From: Streptomyces violaceusniger Tu 4113
Lineage (GTDB): Bacteria > Actinomycetota > Actinomycetes > Streptomycetales > Streptomycetaceae
NCBI RefSeq assembly: GCF_000147815.2
Contig: NC_015957.1
Span: forward strand, 5,580,001 to 5,644,000
Direction: 5' to 3'
Length of the DNA: 64,000 bases
Shown here one piece after another: positions 1 to 8,544 of this stretch. Position 1 is the first letter of the stretch; the number at the start of each line of letters is the position of its first letter. The notes under the pieces are model-generated. The model saw nothing but the letters and a program-made list of their open reading frames with translations, made no database searches and had not been told where the DNA came from. The position numbers and the translations under genes are program-made.

Positions 1-389
1 CGGACCCGGTTGCGCAGTTCCTGGACCCGGCGCGGCACGTGCAGGCCCCACATATGGTCGCGGAAGTGCCGCTTGACCTCGCCGACGACGGTCGGGACGG
101 CGTAGCTCTCGAAGGCCGAACCCCGGTCCGGTTCATAGCGCTTGACCGCCTTGACCAGACCGACCATGGCCACCTGCCGCAGATCCTCGTGCGTTTCACC
201 GCGGTTGCGGTACTGCGAGGCGATGCGCTCGGCCATCGGCATCCAGGCCCGGACGACTTCCTCCCGCAGGGCCTCCTTCTCCGAGCCGTCCGGCAGTTCG
301 GCGATCCTGCGGAACGCGCCGGAGGTGTCGGGCGCGTCGTCGTGCGCATGCTTGGGGTGTGCTCGGGGATGTGCTTGTACGGCCGTCAT
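1..389 (-). CDS. RNA polymerase sigma factor, SigB/SigF/SigG type (5' part only)
   Basis: The first 129 codons of a minus-strand gene are present; the rest lies beyond the left edge. After a short His/Ala-rich N-terminus the product carries sigma-70 region 1.2/2: LREEVVRAWMPMAERIASQY, then HEDLRQVAMVGLVKAVKRY and SAFESYAVPTVVGEVKRHFR. These are hallmarks of the SigB/F/G stress and development sigma factors found in many copies in Streptomyces. The ATG at 389 follows an AAGGGAGG ribosome site about 10 bases upstream. Regions 3 and 4 cannot be checked. Partner anti-sigma genes are not adjacent on the visible side. The family assignment is firm; which SigB-like paralogue it is cannot be said. 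Confidence 0.9.
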   Translation of the reverse strand, partial: MTAVQAHPRAHPKHAHDDAPDTSGAFRRIAELPDGSEKEALREEVVRAWMPMAERIASQYRNRGETHEDLRQVAMVGLVKAVKRYEPDRGSAFESYAVPTVVGEVKRHFRDHMWGLHVPRRVQELRNRV

Positions 390-789
390 GAGCCGGTGCC
401 TCCCTTGGCGGTTGTCGATGTCACCACAGGAGGGCATTCCAGACAACTCGGGCGACCGTGAACACGCCTTGCCCAGCCGGGCTGCTCCCGTGGCGTGCCT
501 CCGGTCCGAAGCACCCTGCTCGCCTGCCCGTCCTCTGCTCCGCGAAACGGAGTTCGCCCCGGCGGACACCGGCTCATCCGATGCGTCATGCGTCACAACG
601 GCCCGGAAGGCGCTGGTAGGAGCCGACGGAGGCGTGCGCGGGACCTGCGGCAACGTTTCGGCCCGCGATCAAGATTTACGGAGGCTTTCCCGCCGTTTCG
701 CCCATTTGCCGTTGTCCGTACCGTCCCGGCGGAACAGACTGCACCGATTCCGCTACTTCCCCTCGAACGCCATAGAAAACCGGAGCGCC
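390..789. other. Intergenic region between sigma factor and phospholipase C
   Basis: These 400 bases separate two divergent genes. They contain the ribosome site of the sigma gene at the left end. I see no convincing small gene, tRNA or strong -35/-10 pair. A Pho box before the phospholipase gene would be reasonable, but I could not find clear 11-base direct repeats. Confidence 0.5.
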
Positions 790-2850
790 ATGACCTCCTT
801 CGATCGTCGACGATTCATGCAACTGGCCGGGGCCGGTGCGGCCACCTCCCTGCTCTCCGCCAGCATCGCGCGCGCCGCGGAGATACCCGCCAACCGCCGG
901 ACCGGAAGTCTGCGGGACATCGAGCACATCGTGGTGCTGATGCAGGAAAACCGTTCCTTCGACCACTACTTCGGCACCCTGCGCGGGGTGCGGGGATTCG
1001 GCGATCCGCGGCCGGTGCGGCTGCCCAACGGCAAGCCGGTATGGCATCAGTCGGACGGTTCCAAGGAGGTCCTGCCGTTCCGGCCCGAGGTGAACGACCT
1101 CGGCCTGCAGTTCCTGCAGGACCTGCCGCACGGCTGGGGCGACGGCCATGTCGCGTTCAACGACGGCGCCTACGACAAGTGGATCCCCTCGAAGTCGGCC
1201 ACCACCATGGCGTATCTGACTCGCGAGGACATTCCGTTCCACTACGCGCTGGCGGACGCCTTCACCATCTGCGACGCCTACCACTGCTCGTTCATCGGCT
1301 CCACGGACCCCAACCGCTATTACCTGTGGTCCGGTTACACGGGCAACGACGGCAAGGGCGGCGGCCCGGTGCTGGACAACGCGGAGGCCGGCTACGGCTG
1401 GACCACCTACCCCGAGCGCCTGGAGAAGGCCGGGATCTCCTGGAAGATCTACCAGGACATCGGCGACGGGCTGGACGCGAAGGGCGGCTGGGGCTGGATC
1501 GACGACGCCTATCGCGGCAACTACGGCGACAACTCCCTGCTCTTCTTCAACCAGTACCGCAACGCCTCGCCCGGCGACCCGCTGTACGACAAGGCCCGCA
1601 CCGGCACCGACGCCAAGAACGGCGATGGTTTCTTCGACATCCTGCGGGCCGATGTGAAGGCCGGGAAGCTGCCCCAGATCTCCTGGATCGCGGCGCCCGA
1701 AGCCTTCACCGAGCACCCCAACTGGCCCGCGAACTACGGCGCCTGGTACATCGCGCAGGTGCTGGACGCGCTCACCTCCAACCCCGAGGTGTGGAGCAAG
1801 ACCGCGCTGCTCATCACCTACGACGAGAACGACGGCTTCTTCGACCACGTGATGCCGCCGTACGCGCCCGGCGACAAGCGGGGCGGCTCGACCGTGGACA
1901 CCACCGGGGAGCTGTTCCCCGGCTCCTCCGCGCAGCCCGCGGGCCCGTACGGGCTGGGGCAGCGGGTGCCGATGCTCGTGGTGTCGCCGTGGAGCAAGGG
2001 CGGCTGGGTGTGCTCGCAGACGCTGGACCACACGTCGGTCATCCGGCTCATGGAGCGGCGCTTCGGCGTCGAGGAGCCGAACATCTCGCCGTGGCGGCGG
2101 GCGGTGTCCGGCGACCTGACCGCGGCCTTCGACTTCTCGCGGACCGATGTGAAGGTCCCGGCCATGCCGGACACCAGCGGCTACCGGCCCAAGGACAACG
2201 AGCGGCACCCCGACTACGTCCCGGCGCTGCCCGAGCACCCCTCGCTGCCCCGGCAGGAGCCCGGGCTGCGCCGCGCCCGGCCGCTGCCGTACGAGCTGTC
2301 GGCCGACGCCACGACCGCCGCCGACGGTGGCCTGCGCGTCGACTTCGTCAACCACGGCCGGGGCGCCGGGGCGCACTTCCATGTGACCTCCGCGAGCCAT
2401 GAGGGCGGGCCGTGGGGCTACACCGTCGAGGCGGGCAAGCGGCTGTCCGGAAGCTGGCAGCGCTCCTCGGCGGACCAGGGCGCCTATGACTTCCAGGTGC
2501 ACGGTCCGGCCGGTTTCCTGCGCCACTTCACCGGCCACGCCACCGGCACGGGCCCCGAGGTGAGCGCCCGTCACGACCGGTCGACCGGAGAGGTCAGGCT
2601 GACCCTGGTCAACCAGGGCGACGCGACGGTGCGCCTCACCGTCACGGACGGCTACGAGGAGGAGAAGCCGGCGCACTACCGACTCCGGCCGGGGGCGCGG
2701 GTGGTGCACACCGTGCGCACCGGGCGCAGCCACCAGTGGTACGACCTGTCGGTGGCCTCCGACCACGACAGCGGCTATCTGCGCCGGCTGGCCGGGCATG
2801 TGGAGACCGGCCGTGCGGGGATGAGCGACCCCGCGCTCTCGGCGGACTGA
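790..2850 (+). CDS. Tat-exported phospholipase C, phosphocholine-specific type
   Basis: The 686-residue product begins with a twin-arginine signal (DRRRFMQLAGAG) ending in an Ala-rich cleavage region near residue 30, so it should be exported folded. Residues about 40-420 form the phosphoesterase domain of the AcpA/PLC family: MQENRSFDHYFG at 51-62, FIGSTDPNRYY, and LITYDENDGFFDH contain the acidic and Asn/Ser residues that bind metal and the phosphoryl group. The C-terminal third carries two copies of the DUF756-type beta domain typical of these enzymes. Length matches the family (650-720). The reaction expected is hydrolysis of phosphatidylcholine or sphingomyelin outside the cell. The ATG at 790 was chosen because the signal peptide starts there; the frame stays open much further upstream but reads as non-coding. 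Confidence 0.93.
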   Translation: MTSFDRRRFMQLAGAGAATSLLSASIARAAEIPANRRTGSLRDIEHIVVLMQENRSFDHYFGTLRGVRGFGDPRPVRLPNGKPVWHQSDGSKEVLPFRPEVNDLGLQFLQDLPHGWGDGHVAFNDGAYDKWIPSKSATTMAYLTREDIPFHYALADAFTICDAYHCSFIGSTDPNRYYLWSGYTGNDGKGGGPVLDNAEAGYGWTTYPERLEKAGISWKIYQDIGDGLDAKGGWGWIDDAYRGNYGDNSLLFFNQYRNASPGDPLYDKARTGTDAKNGDGFFDILRADVKAGKLPQISWIAAPEAFTEHPNWPANYGAWYIAQVLDALTSNPEVWSKTALLITYDENDGFFDHVMPPYAPGDKRGGSTVDTTGELFPGSSAQPAGPYGLGQRVPMLVVSPWSKGGWVCSQTLDHTSVIRLMERRFGVEEPNISPWRRAVSGDLTAAFDFSRTDVKVPAMPDTSGYRPKDNERHPDYVPALPEHPSLPRQEPGLRRARPLPYELSADATTAADGGLRVDFVNHGRGAGAHFHVTSASHEGGPWGYTVEAGKRLSGSWQRSSADQGAYDFQVHGPAGFLRHFTGHATGTGPEVSARHDRSTGEVRLTLVNQGDATVRLTVTDGYEEEKPAHYRLRPGARVVHTVRTGRSHQWYDLSVASDHDSGYLRRLAGHVETGRAGMSDPALSAD

Positions 2851-2873
2851 ACCACCGCCACCGGCCTCTCGTC

Positions 2874-2911
2874 GCGCGCCCGTCCGGCGGCTCCCCGCCG
2901 GGCGGGCGCGC
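2874..2911. terminator. Bidirectional terminator hairpin between phospholipase C and AraC genes
   Basis: A 17-base arm, a 4-base CTCC loop and the complementary 17-base arm form a near-perfect hairpin with one G-T pair, 23 bases after the phospholipase stop. The convergent AraC-type gene ends at 3017, so the hairpin can serve both. Confidence 0.75.
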
Positions 2912-3016
2912 GGCGCGTCTCCCCGCCGCGTACGGCCGCTCGTAGCCCTCGCAAGCCGCCAACGGCGCTCAGGCACGGCTCTCGTGCGGCCCCGCGCGCG
3001 TGCGGGCCCCGGGCTG

Positions 3017-3907
3017 TCAGTGCCGGGTGCCCGAGGCGCGGACGCGGAAGCCGGCCGGGGTCTCGCCCGCCCGGCGGCGGAAGAACTTGGTGAAGACGGT
3101 GGCGTCCGGGAAGCCGAGCCGCTCGCCGATGGCCGTGGCGGACAGATCGGTGTGCACCAGCAGCCGCTTCGCCTCGAGCAGCACCCGGTCGTCGATGAAC
3201 CGCTTGGCGCCGCATCCTGCGGTGGCGCGGGTGGCACGGGTCAGGGTGCGGACGCTGTAGCCCAGCCGGGCCGCGTAGTCCTCGACCCGGTGGGTGCGGG
3301 TGTAGTCGCGCTCCACGGCCTGCTGGAAGCGGCGGAACGCCTCGCTGGCCGCCGTAGCCCCGCTCTGGGCGCCGGGCAGATGGGCCAGCCGCAGCACGAG
3401 GACCGCGACGAGATGGCGCACCACCTCGACATGCGCCTCCAGCGGCCCGGACACCGTCCGGTACTCGCCCTCCAGCAGGTCCAGTACGCCACGGACGGCC
3501 TCGGCGTCGGCGCCTTCGGGAACCACCAGCGGGGACCGCGACGCGGGCCGGTCCAGCCGGGCGACCGCGGCGGTGGCGGTGCCGAGATAGCCGGGCGGGA
3601 AGAGCACGGCGGCGCCCTCCGCGGCGCCGAGCGGTGAGCGGAACTGGTGGATCTGTCCGGGGCGCGCCCACATCCAGCCGCCCTCGGTCAGCTCGTGCTC
3701 GGTGAAGTCCACCGAACAGCGCAGGCTCCCCGAGCGCACGGCGATCAGCTGGTGGAAGGCGAGCCGCATCGGGGCGTGCACATCGAGGCCATGGCTCCGG
3801 GCGCGGGCGGCCAGCCCGGGGAAATCCAGGACGGCCGCTCCCGGCGGGGCTCCCACGGAGGGCCGGAACGGAACCTCGGTGACATCACGGTGTCCGTTTC
3901 TGTCCAT
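3017..3907 (-). CDS. AraC-family transcriptional regulator, divergent from vdcBCD
   Basis: A 296-residue one-component regulator. The N-terminal ~170 residues resemble the AraC cupin-type sensor domain (LTEGGWMWARPGQIHQFRSP). The C-terminal ~100 residues hold two helix-turn-helix motifs: VEDYAARLGYSVRTLTRATR and ATAIGERLGFPDATVFTKFF, followed by the usual RRxxGxTPxxFR tail. It is transcribed away from vdcB across a 138-base gap. Divergent AraC regulators of this kind usually activate the neighbouring catabolic operon in response to its substrate, so an aromatic acid such as vanillate or 4-hydroxybenzoate is the likely inducer. That last point is inference from position. Confidence 0.9.
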   Translation of the reverse strand: MDRNGHRDVTEVPFRPSVGAPPGAAVLDFPGLAARARSHGLDVHAPMRLAFHQLIAVRSGSLRCSVDFTEHELTEGGWMWARPGQIHQFRSPLGAAEGAAVLFPPGYLGTATAAVARLDRPASRSPLVVPEGADAEAVRGVLDLLEGEYRTVSGPLEAHVEVVRHLVAVLVLRLAHLPGAQSGATAASEAFRRFQQAVERDYTRTHRVEDYAARLGYSVRTLTRATRATAGCGAKRFIDDRVLLEAKRLLVHTDLSATAIGERLGFPDATVFTKFFRRRAGETPAGFRVRASGTRH

Positions 3908-4045
3908 AGCGCGTCCTCAGTGTACGGCTGGTGTGCCCTGGTCCGCATCTAGCGTGGAGTGCGTTGCGATGAACGGGTGACCGAAAGAGTCCCCGGATCA
4001 CCGTTTCCCCCCTTCCACCGACCGCAGCCGAGGGAGCGCGCCACC

Positions 4046-4654
4046 ATGCGATTGATCGTGGGCATGACAGGAGCAACGGGTGCCGTGTTCGGTGTCCGCC
4101 TGCTGGAGACCCTCTCCGAGCTGCCCGAGGTGGAGACCCATCTGGTGCTCAGCCGCTGGGCGCGCACCACGATCGAGCTGGAGACCGGCCGCTCCGCCCG
4201 CGAGGTGGCCGAGCTCGCCGAGGTGACGCACTCCCCCGAGGACCAGGGCGCCACCATCTCCTCCGGTTCCTTCCGCACCGACGGCATGATCATCGCGCCG
4301 TGCTCGATGAAGACCCTCGCCGGGATCCGCGCCGGATACGCCGACGGTCTGGTGGGGCGCGCCGCGGACGTGGTCCTCAAGGAGCGGCGCAGGCTCGTGC
4401 TCGTGCCGAGGGAGACCCCGCTCAGCGAGATTCACCTCGAGAACATGCTGGCGCTCTCCCGGATGGGCGTGCGGATGGTCCCGCCCATGCCCGCCTTCTA
4501 CAACCACCCCCGCTCGGTGGACGACATCGTCGACCACCTCACGGCCCGCCTCCTCGACCAGTTCGACCTGCCCGCACCCGCCGCCAAGCGGTGGGAGGGC
4601 ATGCGCGCCGCCCGCGGCCCGAAGCGCACCCCCGCCGATTCCCCCGCCGCCTGA
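4046..4654 (+). CDS. vdcB: Flavin prenyltransferase (UbiX-like) of hydroxyarylic acid decarboxylase, VdcB
   Basis: The 202-residue product is a UbiX-type flavin prenyltransferase, which makes prenylated FMN for the partner decarboxylase. The flavin-binding start GMTGATGAVFGVRLLE, SSGSFRTDGMIIAPCSMKTL and the PRETPLSEIHLENM segment are all present, and length is normal. The ATG at 4046 follows GAGGGAG with good spacing. Three genes in a row (UbiX-like, UbiD-like, small zinc-ribbon-like subunit) give the vdcBCD arrangement described from Streptomyces sp. D7, where the operon converts vanillate to guaiacol. The next gene starts 32 bases on, so they form one operon. The name is used by synteny and family. 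Confidence 0.92.
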   Translation: MRLIVGMTGATGAVFGVRLLETLSELPEVETHLVLSRWARTTIELETGRSAREVAELAEVTHSPEDQGATISSGSFRTDGMIIAPCSMKTLAGIRAGYADGLVGRAADVVLKERRRLVLVPRETPLSEIHLENMLALSRMGVRMVPPMPAFYNHPRSVDDIVDHLTARLLDQFDLPAPAAKRWEGMRAARGPKRTPADSPAA

Positions 4655-4686
4655 TACCCCCCGCCCCTCCCCCACTTGGACTTCCC

Positions 4687-6111
4687 ATGGCCTACGACGA
4701 CTTCCGCGGCTTTCTCGACGTCCTCCGGAAGGAGGATCAGCTACTGCACATCGCCGACGAGGTGATGCCGGAGCCGGACATCGCCGCCGCCGCGAACGCC
4801 GCCCCGCGCCTGGGCGGCCATGCCCCCGCCCTGTACTTCGACAACGTCAAGGGCTTCACCGACGCGCGGATCGCGCTCAATGTGCACGGCTCCTGGGCCA
4901 ATCACGCGCTCGCCCTCGGCCTGCCCAAGGAGACCGGCACCAAGGAGCAGGTCGAGGAGTTCATCCGCCGCTGGGACACCTTCCCGGTGGCCCCCGAGTG
5001 GCGCGAGAACCCGCTGTGGGCCGAGAACACCCTGGAGGGCGAGGACGCCGACATCTTCCGGGTGCTGCCGCTGATCCGGCTCAACGACGGCGACGGCGGC
5101 TTCTACATCGACAAGGCGGCCGTGGTCTCCAAGGACCCGGCCGACCCCGAGCACAGCGGCAAGCAGAACGTCGGCATCTACCGCATCGAGGTCAAGGGCA
5201 GGCGCACGCTCGCCATCCAGCCGGTGCCGATGCATGACATCGCCCAGCATCTGCACACCGCCGAGGAGCGCGGCGAGGACCTGCCCGTGGCCATCACGCT
5301 CGGCAATGAGCCGGTGATCTCCATCGTGGCGTCCACCCCGATGGAGTACGAGCAGAACGAGTACGAGCTGGCCGGCGCCCTGCGCGGCGCTCCCGCCCCG
5401 CTCTCCCGGGCCCCGCTCACCGGGCTGCCCGTGCCGTGGGGCAGCGAGGTGGTCATCGAGGGTGTCATCGAGGGCCGCAAGCGGGAGATCGAGGGGCCGT
5501 TCGGCGAGTTCACCGGCCACTACTCCGGCGGCCGGAGCATGCCCGTCATCCGCATCGACCGGATCTCGTACCGCACCGGCCCGATCTTCGAACACCTCTA
5601 CCTCGGCATGCCGTGGACCGAGGTGGACTACCTGATCGCCGCCAACACCTGTGTGCCGCTGTACAAGCAACTGCGCCGCGACTTCCCCGAGGTCCAGGCG
5701 GTCAACGCGATGTACACCCACGGGCTGGTCGTCATCGTGTCCACCAAGAAGCGCTACGGCGGTTTCGCCAAGGCCGTGGGCATGCGGGTGCTGACCACTC
5801 CGCACGGCCTCGGCTACGCGGCCACCGTGATCATGGTGGACGAGGACGTCGACCCGTTCAATCTGCCCCAGGTGATGTGGGCGCTGTCCACGAAGATGAA
5901 CCCGGCCGGTGATCTGGTCCAGATCCCCAATCTGTCGGTGCTGGAGCTGGCCCCGCAGGCCGTCACGCCCGGTATCACCGACAAGCTCATCATCGACGCC
6001 ACCACCCCCGTCGCCCCCGACCGCCGCGGCACCTACGGCACCCAGGTGCGCGATCTGCCCGAGACGGCCGAGTGGCTGGCCCGGCTGCAGAGGCTCACCG
6101 CCGCCCGCTGA
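4687..6111 (+). CDS. vdcC: prFMN-dependent hydroxyarylic acid decarboxylase (UbiD-like), VdcC
   Basis: The 474-residue protein is a UbiD-family reversible decarboxylase. It has the N-terminal domain (YDDFRGFLDVLRKEDQL), the prFMN/metal region around NVGIYRIEVKGRRTLAIQP, and the conserved catalytic loop IEGPFGEFTGHYSGGR with its essential Glu residues. The 1.42-kb length equals that of vdcC from Streptomyces sp. D7. Expected reaction: loss of CO2 from para-hydroxybenzoates (vanillate to guaiacol, 4-hydroxybenzoate to phenol) using the cofactor made by VdcB. It lies 32 bases after vdcB and 32 bases before vdcD. Substrate range cannot be read from sequence. Confidence 0.94.
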   Translation: MAYDDFRGFLDVLRKEDQLLHIADEVMPEPDIAAAANAAPRLGGHAPALYFDNVKGFTDARIALNVHGSWANHALALGLPKETGTKEQVEEFIRRWDTFPVAPEWRENPLWAENTLEGEDADIFRVLPLIRLNDGDGGFYIDKAAVVSKDPADPEHSGKQNVGIYRIEVKGRRTLAIQPVPMHDIAQHLHTAEERGEDLPVAITLGNEPVISIVASTPMEYEQNEYELAGALRGAPAPLSRAPLTGLPVPWGSEVVIEGVIEGRKREIEGPFGEFTGHYSGGRSMPVIRIDRISYRTGPIFEHLYLGMPWTEVDYLIAANTCVPLYKQLRRDFPEVQAVNAMYTHGLVVIVSTKKRYGGFAKAVGMRVLTTPHGLGYAATVIMVDEDVDPFNLPQVMWALSTKMNPAGDLVQIPNLSVLELAPQAVTPGITDKLIIDATTPVAPDRRGTYGTQVRDLPETAEWLARLQRLTAAR

Positions 6112-6143
6112 CCACACCACCCCACACCACGGAAGGACTTCGG

Positions 6144-6407
6144 ATGTCCGACACCATGCCCCTGTGCCCGCGCTGTGCCCACGAGACGATCGAGCACATC
6201 ACCGGCTCCCCCGTCCCCGGCGTCTGGGAGGTGCTCCAGTGCGGGCGGTGCCTGTACATGTGGCGCACCACCGAGCCCGCGCGGCGCACCCGGCGCGACG
6301 CCTACCCCGAGGAGTTCATGCTGACGCCCGAGGACATCGGCACCGCGCCGGAGGTCCCGGCCGTTCCGCCGCTGCGTATGCCCGGTGCCGGGGCGGCTAC
6401 CAGGTGA
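6144..6407 (+). CDS. vdcD: Hydroxyarylic acid decarboxylase small subunit, VdcD
   Basis: This 87-residue protein has a four-cysteine metal-knuckle layout (CPRCAHETIE...QCGRCLYMWRTTEP) and the conserved EEFMLTPEDI stretch of the small D subunit found with vdcBC/shdBC operons, needed for full decarboxylase activity in the studied systems. It closes the three-gene operon. Its last 11 bases overlap the end of the convergent P450 gene, so there is no room for a shared terminator and antisense interference between the two transcripts is possible. Confidence 0.92.
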   Translation: MSDTMPLCPRCAHETIEHITGSPVPGVWEVLQCGRCLYMWRTTEPARRTRRDAYPEEFMLTPEDIGTAPEVPAVPPLRMPGAGAATR

Positions 6408-7632
6408 CGGGGAGTTCATAGACCCCGTAGATCACCGCGTCGTACTTGAAGGGGATGTCCGCCAGGTCCGTCGCCATCCGCAGCGTGGGGACGCGGCGGA
6501 GGAGGGTGGGGTAGACCACCTGGAGTTCCATCCGGGCCAGCGGCTGGCCGAGGCAGTGGTGGGTGCCCACGCCGAACGCCTGGTGGTGGCGGGCGTCCCG
6601 GCCGATGTCCAGCCGGTCCGGTTCGGGGAAGACGGCCGCGTCCCGGTTGGCCAGTTCGCCGAGGAGGATCACCCCCTCACCGGCCCGGATGGTCCGGTCG
6701 GCGATCTCGATGTCCTCCAGCGCCGTCCGGCGGCGTCCGAGGTGGACGACGCTGAGGTAGCGCAGGAGTTCCTCCACCGCGGAGGCGATCACCTTGGGGT
6801 CGTCGGCCTCGCGGACGCGGGCGAGCTGTTCGGGGTGCTGGAGCAGCAGCAGCGTCCCCATGGTGATCATGTTGGCGGTGGTCTCGTGTCCGCCGAGGAG
6901 CAGCAGCACGCCCATCGCGGCGGCCTCGCGGCGGGTCAGCTCGCCCGCCGCGATCTGCCGGGCGAGGCCGGAGAGCAGGTCGTCACCCGGCTTGGCGAGC
7001 TTCTCCCCCACCAACTGGTCCAGGTACTCGTACAGGTTGGTGTGCGCGGCGCCCCGCTCCTCGGGCGTGGCCACGGCGGAGACGAGGACCTTGCTGTTCG
7101 CCTGGAAGAACCCGTGGTCCTCGTACGGGACGCCCAGCATCTCGGAGATCACCAGCGAGGGAAGCGGCAGCGCGAGCGCCTGGACCAGATCGGCCGGTTT
7201 CGGACCGGCCAGCATGCGGGTGATGAAGTCGTCCACCATCTCCTGTACGACGGGGCGCATCGCCTCGACCCGCTTGATGGTGAAGGCGCCGCTGACCATG
7301 CGGCGCAGCCGGGCGTGCTCCGGATCGTCCATGCCGACGAAGCTGAGGTCGGTGGCCTCCCGCTTGCCGCCCGTATGCGGGACGGGGCTCGGAAAGCCGG
7401 GGTGGGAGAAGTCGGCGCTGAGCCGCGGGTCGGAGAGCAGGGTCTTCTGCTCGGCGTGGCCGGTCACCACCCAGGGGGTGCTGTCGTTCCAGGACCGGAC
7501 CCGGGTCAGCGGGCCCCACTGCGCCAGGCCGCGCAGCTCCGGGGACGGGTCGAAGGGGCAGGCCGCGGCGCGCGGCTGGGGGAAGGCGGGGATCTCGGCC
7601 GGCGCGTCGCCGGTCACGGGCGAGGTGGTCAT
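6397..7632 (-). CDS. Cytochrome P450, bacterial class
   Basis: A complete 411-residue soluble P450. The I-helix oxygen-activation motif GGHETT is at 247-252, the ExxR pair at E288/R291, and the heme loop FGVGTHHCLGQ places the thiolate ligand at Cys360. It resembles the CYP105/107-like group of Streptomyces monooxygenases. No ferredoxin or reductase gene is adjacent, so redox partners must come from elsewhere. Its ATG overlaps the stop of the upstream TetR gene by four bases (ATGA), giving a two-gene operon. Convergence with vdcD suggests, but does not prove, a role in aromatic metabolism such as O-demethylation of a methoxyphenol. Confidence 0.93.
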   Translation of the reverse strand: MTTSPVTGDAPAEIPAFPQPRAAACPFDPSPELRGLAQWGPLTRVRSWNDSTPWVVTGHAEQKTLLSDPRLSADFSHPGFPSPVPHTGGKREATDLSFVGMDDPEHARLRRMVSGAFTIKRVEAMRPVVQEMVDDFITRMLAGPKPADLVQALALPLPSLVISEMLGVPYEDHGFFQANSKVLVSAVATPEERGAAHTNLYEYLDQLVGEKLAKPGDDLLSGLARQIAAGELTRREAAAMGVLLLLGGHETTANMITMGTLLLLQHPEQLARVREADDPKVIASAVEELLRYLSVVHLGRRRTALEDIEIADRTIRAGEGVILLGELANRDAAVFPEPDRLDIGRDARHHQAFGVGTHHCLGQPLARMELQVVYPTLLRRVPTLRMATDLADIPFKYDAVIYGVYELPVTW

Positions 7633-8300
7633 GGGTTGGTCCGGGCCTCCTTGGCTGGGGAACGGGGGGTGACGGGGGCGCGGAGCAGGCCGGTGATGGC
7701 GTCGGTCAGCGCGCCGGCCGTGTCATCCCAGGACGGCTGGCGCGTACTGGTCCCCTCGGCGAGGGCCCGCTCCCGTTCTGCGCAGGTGTGCGTGATCAAC
7801 TGGCGGGCCATGTCGCCGCGTTCGGCCCGCACCTCGGCGGGCAGTGCGTCCAGGCAGCGGCCGAGGCCGTAGAGGGTCTCCCGCAGCGGCTCCCGGGTGA
7901 GGGCCTCGTCGGTGACGATCGCCCGCAGCAGCGGGTCGGTCATCACCTGGACGGCGAACCGGGCGTACCAGGAGGGGAGGCCGAGGGTGGCCAGGTGCTC
8001 GGGGGCGGGGCGCACCAGGCAGGCGACCCAGTCCCGGACCTCCCGGCTGCCGCGGGTCTCCTCCAGCATCCGCTGCCGGATCCGCTCGATCGCCTCGGAG
8101 TGCTTGCCCATGATGGCGCGCACCAGATCCGCCCGGGTGCCGAAGTGATAGCCGACCGCGGCGACATTGCCCTGCCCGGCCGCCTCGCTGATCTGACGGT
8201 TCGACACCGCGACCAGGCCGTGCTCGGCGTAGAGCCGTTCCGCGGCGGCCATGATGGCTTCGCGGGTCTCGGTGGAGCGGACGGTGCGTGCTTCGGGCAC
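7629..8300 (-). CDS. TetR-family transcriptional regulator
   Basis: A 223-residue repressor-type protein. The N-terminal helix-turn-helix is clear: REAIMAAAERLYAEHGLVAVSNRQISEAAG..GYHFGTRADLVRAIM. The all-alpha C-terminus is the ligand domain. The GTG start at 8300 follows GGGAGG. It is the first gene of an operon with the P450 (four-base overlap), so it most likely controls its own transcription and that of the P450. An inverted repeat 47 bases upstream of the start codon is a candidate operator. The ligand is unknown, probably the P450 substrate. Confidence 0.9.
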   Translation of the reverse strand: MPEARTVRSTETREAIMAAAERLYAEHGLVAVSNRQISEAAGQGNVAAVGYHFGTRADLVRAIMGKHSEAIERIRQRMLEETRGSREVRDWVACLVRPAPEHLATLGLPSWYARFAVQVMTDPLLRAIVTDEALTREPLRETLYGLGRCLDALPAEVRAERGDMARQLITHTCAERERALAEGTSTRQPSWDDTAGALTDAITGLLRAPVTPRSPAKEARTNP

Positions 8301-8346
8301 CGCGGCCTCCCGTCTGGATCGTTCCGGTGAGCGCTGCCGCCGTCAC

Positions 8347-8366
8347 TTTAAAACACGCGAATTAAA
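8347..8366. promoter_or_regulatory. Candidate TetR operator (TTTAA-N10-TTAAA)
   Basis: An AT-rich island in GC-rich surroundings holds TTTAA at 8347-8351 and TTAAA at 8362-8366. The dyad is 20 bases long and sits 47 bases before the TetR start codon, a usual place for autoregulation of a TetR-P450 operon. It was identified by symmetry only. Confidence 0.4.
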
Positions 8367-8485
8367 CAAGCAACCCACAGAGACATCCGATCTGTCGTCG
8401 ACTCTCTTTGTGGCAGTAGAAGCAACTAAGCACCAAATCTCCCCTAGTCTCTCGGCCACACCTCCAGCCATTCCCTCCCCAGCCG

Positions 8486-8514
8486 TTGACCCCATCCGAT
8501 GTTTCTCCTACGTT
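8486..8514 (+). promoter_or_regulatory. Vegetative-type promoter of the beta-helix gene
   Basis: TTGACC at 8486-8491 is followed after exactly 17 bases by TACGTT at 8509-8514. The transcript would start near 8521, giving a leader of about 24 bases that contains the GGGGAGG ribosome site at 8532-8538 before the ATG at 8545. Confidence 0.6.
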
Positions 8515-8544
8515 GCGGTCGAATCCCAACCGGGGAGGCTGTAG

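Noticed and set aside
640..789. Possible Pho box before the phospholipase C gene
   Set aside because: GTTT/GTTG-like words occur but not as 11-base direct repeats with the expected GTTCACC core.
676..3237. Very long minus-strand open frame antisense to the phospholipase C gene
   Set aside because: Its composition (runs of Gly, Arg, Ala, Val, Pro) is that of a reverse frame of a GC-rich gene. The plus-strand frame has the signal peptide, family motifs and proper length. Many similar antisense frames in the window were rejected for the same reason.
4300..4686. Upstream extension of the vdcC reading frame through vdcB
   Set aside because: The extension is an out-of-frame reading of vdcB. UbiD homology begins at the ATG at 4687, and the 474-residue length agrees with known VdcC.
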